IMG/VR virus record: IMGVR_UViG_3300032675_000046 | Span: 1 to 43,461 of that record | Source of the DNA: a virus | Length of the DNA: 43,461 nt | Strand: one strand, 5' to 3' | Part shown: piece by piece, positions 38,080-43,461 of the stretch | Position numbering within the stretch: position 1 is the first letter of the stretch | Layout of the letters: each line of letters opens with the position of its first letter | Made by a program: the position numbers and the translations under genes | Notes under the pieces: model-generated | The model's database searches: none | What the model saw: only the letters and a program-made list of their open reading frames with translations | Told to the model about the DNA's origin: nothing

Positions 38080-39458
38080 ACGAATACTCCTCAAAGGAAA
38101 TAGAAGTAGCCGATAGCTTGGCAAGGTTAGACCTTTACTGGTATAGCCAATGGATGTTCGAGCAAAGAAAGGGCTACCAATGGATCAAGGCTGAACACCA
38201 TGAGGTAATTTGTGCCGCTTTGATGAGGGTATTTAATGGTCAATGCAAGCGACTTATCATTAATATTCCTCCCCGATATTCCAAAACAGAGTTGGCGGTT
38301 ATTAACTTTATGTCTTGGTCGCTTGGGAAGTTTCCTGACTCTGAATTCATTTATACCTCTTACTCATCAAGGTTGGCATCAAACTATTCTTGGCAGACTA
38401 GGGAGCTAATCAGTACCAACGAATACAAACGCATTTTCCCTGATACAGTTTTGATGGATAACTCAAAAGCTAAAGACGAATGGAGAACTACTGCTGGGGG
38501 AATTGTTTACGCTGCTGGTGCTGGGGGAACTATTACTGGATATGGTGCTGGCAAACATAGACCTGAGTTTGCTGGAGCAATCATCATTGATGACCCACAT
38601 AAAGCAGATGAAGCTCGTTCAGATGTTATGCGAGAGAATGTTATCGACTGGTTCCAAAACACCTTAGAGAGCCGTAAGAACAGTCCTGATACCCCTATTA
38701 TTCTTATTATGCAAAGGCTGCACGAATCAGACCTTTCAGGATTCTTATTAAATAACGGCAACGGGGAGCAATGGGAGCATGTATGTCTTCCTGCCATCAA
38801 AGAAGATGGAACTGCACTATGGAAAGCCAAGCACGATATTGAAACTCTAAGACAAATGGAGCAAGCAGCTCCTTATGTCTTCTCAGGTCAATATATGCAA
38901 AGACCTGCTCCTGCTGAAGGGGGAATCTTCAAGCCAGATCAAATTCAAGTAATAGATGCGCTACCTGCTGGCGAGATAAAATGGTGTCGAGGGTGGGATT
39001 TAGCCTCTACAATAGATGGAGATTACACGGCTGGCGGCAAACTTGGGAGACTACCTGATGGGCGATTTGTTATTGGAGATATGGTTAGACTGCGTGTTGG
39101 TCCCGATGAGCGTGACTCAGCAATGGTTAACACGGCTTCACTTGATGGTCGAGAGGTTAAAATAAGTATTCCTCAAGATCCGGGACAGGCAGGGAAAACT
39201 CAGGTAATATATCTTACGAGGAAGCTGTCAGGATTTAATGTTAAAAGCTCTCCTGAATCTGGCGATAAGATAACAAGAGCAGAACCTTTTGCTGCTCAAG
39301 TTAATATTGGTAATGTTTTAATGCTGCGAGGGGATTGGAATGTGCCTCTAATAAATGAAATGCGAATGTTTCCTAATGGCTCTAATGATGACCAGATTGA
39401 TTCGCTTTCGAGGGCATTCTCTGAAATAATGATTCCACGCAGATCATTCTTTGGATAG
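38076..39458 (+). CDS. terL: Terminase large subunit
   Basis: This 460-residue protein has Walker A IPPRYSKTE (65-72), Walker B AIIIDDP (168-174), a coupling motif and an RNase H-like nuclease with D308 (GWDLA), D368 (PQDPGQ) and D438-D442 (NDDQID). All catalytic positions are kept. It packages DNA and cuts it into units; the headful versus cos type cannot be judged from one sequence. Confidence 0.92.
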   Translation: MNEYSSKEIEVADSLARLDLYWYSQWMFEQRKGYQWIKAEHHEVICAALMRVFNGQCKRLIINIPPRYSKTELAVINFMSWSLGKFPDSEFIYTSYSSRLASNYSWQTRELISTNEYKRIFPDTVLMDNSKAKDEWRTTAGGIVYAAGAGGTITGYGAGKHRPEFAGAIIIDDPHKADEARSDVMRENVIDWFQNTLESRKNSPDTPIILIMQRLHESDLSGFLLNNGNGEQWEHVCLPAIKEDGTALWKAKHDIETLRQMEQAAPYVFSGQYMQRPAPAEGGIFKPDQIQVIDALPAGEIKWCRGWDLASTIDGDYTAGGKLGRLPDGRFVIGDMVRLRVGPDERDSAMVNTASLDGREVKISIPQDPGQAGKTQVIYLTRKLSGFNVKSSPESGDKITRAEPFAAQVNIGNVLMLRGDWNVPLINEMRMFPNGSNDDQIDSLSRAFSEIMIPRRSFFG

Positions 39459-39464
39459 GTAAAA

Positions 39465-41087
39465 ATGTTTAAATGGCTCCGCAAACCTGAAGTTAAAGAA
39501 GAACCTCAAAAGCCTAAGGTTCGAAAAAGCCTATTCAGTACCCACGAATTTGATACTCTTGACCCAGACAAAGCTAAATTTGACCTCGCAGATAGGGTAG
39601 ATGCCCTTCGCAAAGTCCAGCCAGCCTTATATGGTGAGTTTGCTATGGATGATTCTAGCAATGGAATTGCCACTTTTAAGACTTATGCCAATGGAATTAA
39701 CTCTGTATCTGATGCCGTCATAGGCTGGTACGCTACTCAAGGATTTATTGGCGCACAACTTTGCGGCATCTTGGCTCAAAACTGGCTAGTCAATAAGGCT
39801 TGTGCAATGCCCGGTGATGATGCAATTCGTAAAGGCTATAACATTGTGACTGTTGATGGGGATGAATTAGACCCTGAAGCCGTTAAGATTCTAAAGTCTT
39901 ATGACCGTTCCCTTAAATTAGAGTGGAACATGCGTGAGTTTATCCGTAAAGGTCGTATCTTTGGTATCCGAATTGCCATGTTCAAAGTAATGTCAACTGA
40001 CCCTGAATACTATGAGAAGCCATTTAATATTGACGGTGTTACGGCTGGCAGCTACAAGGGCATTGTCCAAGTTGATCCCTATTGGACTGCTCCTATGTTG
40101 GATGGTGCAAGTGCAAGCCAACCCGACACATTGCACTTCTACGAACCGACTTGGTGGATCATCAACGGTAAAAAGGTGCATCGCTCACATTTAATCATTT
40201 TCCGTCATGCAGAGCCAGTAGATGTTCTTAAGCCTCAATACATTTATGGCGGTGTTCCATTAACTCAGCAAATCATGGAAAGAGTCTATGCTGCTGAAAG
40301 AACAGCCAACGAAGCACCTCAATTAGCTATGTCCAAACGGACAACAATATGGTTAACAGACATGGAAGCGGTAATGTCTAATACTAATGATGCTGTTGGT
40401 AGATTGCAGACATGGGCTGCATTTAGAGATAACTACGGTATTAAGCTGGGCGATAAAGAGGGAGATGAATTCCAACAATTTGATACTTCTCTTGCCGACT
40501 TTGATGCTTTGATTATGACCCAGTACCAGCTAGTAGCTTCTATTGCTGGTGTGCCGTCAACCAAATTACTAGGCACATCTCCTAAAGGCTTTAATGCTAC
40601 TGGTGAATATGAAGAAGCCAGTTATCACGAAATGCTAGAGTCTATTCAAACCCACGACTTAACCCCATTGGCAGAACGTCATCACATGTTAGTCATTAAA
40701 TCTTATGTTGAGCCTCAGCTAAAGATGAAGATTAACTTAGAAACAACTTTAAATTGGCTGCCACTCGATACCCCAACAGCCCAAGAGCTTGCACAAACTA
40801 ATTTGATTAAAGCCCAAACTGGTGCAGCCCTTATCGCTTCAGGTGCTTTATCTAGTGAAGATGAACGCCAGCGTATTGCTACTGATAAGACAAGCGGATA
40901 TAACGAAATTGGTCTAATTGAAGATGAAATGCCTGAAGAAGAATCTCCTGAAGAAGACTTAGTTGAAAAGGATATGCTCAAAACAGAGGACGCCAACCCA
41001 CCTCAACAAGAGCCTGAAGATGGGGAACATGACAGTCCTAAGTTTGAAACGGCTCAAGATTCTCACAACGCAAAATCTAAAAAGTAG
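39465..41087 (+). CDS. Portal protein (DUF1073-like)
   Basis: This 540-residue protein matches the DUF1073 portal family: NGINSVSDAVIGWYATQGFIG, CAMPGDDAIRKGYNIV, FIRKGRIFGIRIAMF, RSHLIIFRHAEP, IAGVPSTKLLGTSPKGFNATGE. A long acidic C-terminal tail (490-540) is probably disordered inside the head. It forms the dodecameric DNA gate. It lies between TerL and MuF-like as expected. Confidence 0.88.
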   Translation: MFKWLRKPEVKEEPQKPKVRKSLFSTHEFDTLDPDKAKFDLADRVDALRKVQPALYGEFAMDDSSNGIATFKTYANGINSVSDAVIGWYATQGFIGAQLCGILAQNWLVNKACAMPGDDAIRKGYNIVTVDGDELDPEAVKILKSYDRSLKLEWNMREFIRKGRIFGIRIAMFKVMSTDPEYYEKPFNIDGVTAGSYKGIVQVDPYWTAPMLDGASASQPDTLHFYEPTWWIINGKKVHRSHLIIFRHAEPVDVLKPQYIYGGVPLTQQIMERVYAAERTANEAPQLAMSKRTTIWLTDMEAVMSNTNDAVGRLQTWAAFRDNYGIKLGDKEGDEFQQFDTSLADFDALIMTQYQLVASIAGVPSTKLLGTSPKGFNATGEYEEASYHEMLESIQTHDLTPLAERHHMLVIKSYVEPQLKMKINLETTLNWLPLDTPTAQELAQTNLIKAQTGAALIASGALSSEDERQRIATDKTSGYNEIGLIEDEMPEEESPEEDLVEKDMLKTEDANPPQQEPEDGEHDSPKFETAQDSHNAKSKK

Positions 41088-41092
41088 GCTAA

Positions 41093-41926
41093 ATGAAGCC
41101 AGTCAGAAAACCTATTTCTGAAAAAGGGGTAGTCGGAGGTGCTTTAAGACCTAATGCTGGAATAGCAGCCGACTTTGCCAAGCCTACTGTCGATCTTATT
41201 GGATTGATGTATCGGGATGCTAGAAGGCAGTTAGAGAAATGCTTTAACCAAACCTCTTTTGGAATGGCAATGGATGCTTCTACTGCCAGCCAAGCAAGAA
41301 TTGTTATCAATGCCTTAATAGCTAAATGGACAAAAAGGTTTAATCTTATAGCCAAGTCCTCAGTAGATCGAATGATCGAAAGAACTATAAGGAATTCTTC
41401 TGTCACTTTAGGAATGTCTTTAAAAGAGATTTCAGAAGACTTTAAGATCGATATGTCCTTTACCAATTACATGATTGATGATGTAATTAAGGCAAGCACT
41501 CAAGAAGCGGCTAATTTGATCAAAGTAATTCCTCAAAAGTATTTAGCTGAAGTTCAAGGGCAAGTAATGAGAAGTATTACTACTGGTAAGGGCTTGCAAG
41601 ACTTAGTTCCTTATATGACTAAGAAATATCACGGGAATGTTCGACAGGCTAAATTAACAGCTTTAGATCAAACCCGTAAGGCTTATCAGTCAATAAATAC
41701 CTCAAGACTTAAATCTCTGGGGGTTAAAAAGTTTATATGGGTTCATTCTGGTGGCGGCAAAGAACCACGAATAGATCATATTAAAATGTCGGGTAATGAA
41801 TATTCATTCGACAAGCCCCCCATTATTGGGGTAATGTATGGTAGTGAAGTACGGGGACTTCCCGGAGATTTACCTAATTGCCGTTGTATATGCAAACCAG
41901 TCATCAACTTTGATTTAGACGAATAA
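41093..41926 (+). CDS. MuF-like head morphogenesis protein
   Basis: This 277-residue protein has a C-terminal phage Mu F-like domain, LTALDQTRKAYQSINTSRLKSLGVKKFIWVHSGGGKEPRIDHIKMSG and GLPGDLPNCRCICKPV. The first 150 residues are helical. Such proteins bind the portal inside the procapsid and may be ejected. The gene order portal-MuF is conserved. Confidence 0.85.
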   Translation: MKPVRKPISEKGVVGGALRPNAGIAADFAKPTVDLIGLMYRDARRQLEKCFNQTSFGMAMDASTASQARIVINALIAKWTKRFNLIAKSSVDRMIERTIRNSSVTLGMSLKEISEDFKIDMSFTNYMIDDVIKASTQEAANLIKVIPQKYLAEVQGQVMRSITTGKGLQDLVPYMTKKYHGNVRQAKLTALDQTRKAYQSINTSRLKSLGVKKFIWVHSGGGKEPRIDHIKMSGNEYSFDKPPIIGVMYGSEVRGLPGDLPNCRCICKPVINFDLDE

Positions 41927-41934
41927 GGAATAAC

Positions 41935-42516
41935 ATGAAAGACCAACTAAACGCTATTGAATCAGCTAGTGCTTCAATCGCATCTATCGCTGGAATGGGT
42001 GAAGCAGCCCAAGCTGAAGGTGTTTACACTTTAAAGTGCTTTGATAAAGAAGGTGGTTCACTTCTTTGGGAACAAAAAATTGACAATGTGGTTTGCACAT
42101 TAGGCAAAAACTTGATGCTTCAATCTTCTTTGACTGGATCAGGTTATACCGTTGTCGGTCCTTACATGGGATTGATTTCATCCGTTGGCTTTACTGCTGT
42201 TGCTGCTGCCGACACTATGTCATTACATTCGGGATGGAATGAAGCTGGTTCTACTAATGCTCCTACTTTTGCTGCTCGTATTGCTCCTAGCTTTGGTACT
42301 GCTTCTGCTGGTGCAATCTCTACAAGCACTCCAGTTAGCTTTACTATGACTGGTGCAGGAACTATTCAAGGTGCCTTTATCACTTACGGTACAGGCGCAG
42401 TTACTACGTTAATGAGTACTGCTGGTACATTGTTATCTGCTGGTGTATTCACAGGTGGCGCACAGCCAGTTAATAACGGTAACGTAGTTCAAGTTACTTA
42501 CTCACTTAGTCTATAA
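41935..42516 (+). CDS. Hypothetical structural protein
   Basis: This 193-residue protein has an N-terminal helix (NAIESASASIASIAGMGEAAQAEG), then a Gly/Ser/Thr/Ala-rich beta domain with FAARIAPSFGTASAGAI and TGAGTIQGAFITYGTGA. The strand-rich part looks like a virion surface or fibre-base domain. AAGGAATAAC precedes the start. No named family is recognised. Confidence 0.6.
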   Translation: MKDQLNAIESASASIASIAGMGEAAQAEGVYTLKCFDKEGGSLLWEQKIDNVVCTLGKNLMLQSSLTGSGYTVVGPYMGLISSVGFTAVAAADTMSLHSGWNEAGSTNAPTFAARIAPSFGTASAGAISTSTPVSFTMTGAGTIQGAFITYGTGAVTTLMSTAGTLLSAGVFTGGAQPVNNGNVVQVTYSLSL

Positions 42517-42526
42517 GGATTAAATT

Positions 42527-42697
42527 ATGTTTACTAAAGGTCAAACCGTAACCCAAGTATTACCAGCACCTATTAGCGGTGAAGTTGCTGGCTTTTCTTT
42601 GGATCAAGAGAATGGTGAAGTTCTTGTATTGGTATCTTATAAAGATGCTGATGGAGAAAGCCAAACTCGTTATTTTAAACAATCAGATTTAGCTTAA
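42527..42697 (+). CDS. Small hypothetical protein, 56 residues
   Basis: The product begins MFTKGQTVTQVLPAPISGEV and ends KQSDLA, a small beta-rich fold (AGFSLDQENGEVLVLVSY) of SH3-like look. AAGGATTAAATT precedes the start and the fibre gene begins 1 base after its stop. Its place between virion genes suggests a minor structural role. Confidence 0.6.
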   Translation: MFTKGQTVTQVLPAPISGEVAGFSLDQENGEVLVLVSYKDADGESQTRYFKQSDLA

Positions 42698-42698
42698 T

Positions 42699-43461
42699 AT
42701 GACATTTGTTATTGCCGATAGAGTTCAAGAAACTTGTGCCTCTCCCGGTACTGGAGTAGTTACTTTACTCGGAGCAGTTACGGGGTTTCAAACCTTTAGT
42801 GCTGCTGTCGGCAATACCAATAATACTTATTACACGATTGCTGATGTTAGTGGGTCAAACTGGGAAGTCGGTTATGGCACTTATTCCTCTACTGGGAATA
42901 CATTAACAAGAACAACCGTACTCTCATCATCTAATGCTGGTGCATTAGTAAACTTTAGTAGTGGCAATCAAAACGTATGGGTCGATTATCCTGCTAATAA
43001 AGCAGTATTTCAAGATTCAACTGGGACCGTATCTGTCCCAGTATTGTTGACAACTTCAACAACTAGCACTACTCCAAATCTTAGTTTTAATGCGTCAAAC
43101 ACTGGTTTTGCTGTTGGCGCAAGTGTTTCAGGAAGTTATCTTCAGTCTCTTTTGCAAAACAAAAGCGGAACTGCTGGAGCTTCAGTTAATTACGTTTTAA
43201 GCAATAACTTAGGAACCGACTCTACCTATTACGGTGAATTCGGTATGAATTCTTCCGTATATAGTGCATCAACTCCTTCGGATTTTTTCTCCATAAATAA
43301 CGGAATTTATTTTTCGGGTCATGATGGAGATATGACTTTTGGCTCGGGCAATGGTTTTAAATCATATTTTGCTTGGGGATCTTCAGGTCAATCTGCTCAC
43401 GTTATCAACGCTTCAGGAGCATTAGGGTTTTCCACTAATTTAGGAGCTACTCCAGCATTAA
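42699..43461 (+). CDS. Tail fibre protein, N-terminal part (continues at base 128)
   Basis: This is the start of the fibre that runs through the contig end; the frame at 43335 equals the frame at base 1. The first 90 residues begin MTFVIADRVQETCASPGTG and contain VGNTNNTYYTIADVSGSNWEVGYGTY and RTTVLSSSNAGALVNFSSG, an attachment-type domain widespread on phage fibres. A beta-rich shaft follows. It is the same gene as the 1-1743 entry. Confidence 0.85.
   Translation, partial: MTFVIADRVQETCASPGTGVVTLLGAVTGFQTFSAAVGNTNNTYYTIADVSGSNWEVGYGTYSSTGNTLTRTTVLSSSNAGALVNFSSGNQNVWVDYPANKAVFQDSTGTVSVPVLLTTSTTSTTPNLSFNASNTGFAVGASVSGSYLQSLLQNKSGTAGASVNYVLSNNLGTDSTYYGEFGMNSSVYSASTPSDFFSINNGIYFSGHDGDMTFGSGNGFKSYFAWGSSGQSAHVINASGALGFSTNLGATPAL
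43335..43461. repeat. Terminal direct repeat, right copy (contig circularisation overlap)
   Basis: This copy is identical over all 127 bases to positions 1-127 and in the same coding frame. It should be counted once; removing one copy gives a 43,334-bp circle. Confidence 0.95.

Noticed and set aside
1-43461. Temperate phage functions (integrase, excisionase, CI/Cro pair, att site)
   Set aside because: No tyrosine or serine recombinase motif was seen in any ORF, and no tRNA-like attachment site was seen. The winged-helix protein alone does not support lysogeny.

Overview
This window is a complete tailed-phage genome recovered as a circular contig. Its first 127 bases are repeated exactly as its last 127, and the tail-fibre frame broken at the two ends joins without a frameshift. 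The unit length is therefore 43,334 bp, and the ends lie inside one fibre gene. A DUF3383-type sheath, a tube protein, gp25/J/spike baseplate genes and a lysozyme-bearing tape measure indicate a contractile-tailed virus (myovirus morphology). A lambda-R-type endolysin and a nested Rz/Rz1 spanin pair point to a Gram-negative host. The sequence is AT-rich and its proteins resemble those of freshwater-type phages, but the host cannot be named from this window. No integrase, excisionase or CI-like repressor was seen, so a lytic lifestyle is likely.

Layout, read around the circle. (1) 36.8-44 kb wrapping to 8 kb, plus strand: Ref-like HNH nuclease, small and large terminase, DUF1073 portal, MuF-like protein, two small genes, a large fibre with its two companion genes, a protein with 22 tandem 20-residue repeats, a Nudix/prohead-protease/scaffold polyprotein, a capsid cement protein and the major capsid protein. 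(2) 7.7-20 kb, plus: neck genes, sheath, tube, a tail-assembly chaperone with a -1 frameshift, tape measure, baseplate hub, plug and spike, wedge genes, and a second fibre with a second companion pair. (3) 21-24 kb, plus: small membrane proteins, a lysine-rich protein, holin candidate, Rz/Rz1, endolysin, a zinc-finger protein and a metallophosphoesterase. (4) 29.5 to 23.9 kb, minus: an early leftward block with an ERF annealing protein, a Gp157-like protein, an SSB-like protein and many small accessory ORFs, including exported, lipoprotein-like and membrane peptides. (5) 29.6-36.8 kb, plus: an early rightward block with RusA, a DUF1376 replication protein, a RecA/DnaB-type helicase, an acidic protein, a winged-helix protein and a tightly overlapping 7-deazaguanine operon.

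The main system is the operon at 32.7-36.8 kb. It encodes a ParB/Srx-like protein, a DpdA-like transglycosylase, a small QueD-like T-fold candidate, FolE, QueD, a phosphoribosyltransferase and QueE. It should make a 7-deazaguanine base and exchange it into phage DNA as protection from host nucleases. I found no QueC or QueF, so the predicted product is 7-carboxy-7-deazaguanine or a derivative of it rather than preQ0 or preQ1. A second notable feature is regulatory. Two copies of one promoter module lie 4.3 kb apart in opposite orientation, each with a 19-bp dyad, an identical 19-bp gap, a TTGTnn-16-GATAAT promoter and a CACGAAAGG leader. Together they look like a dedicated early control circuit.
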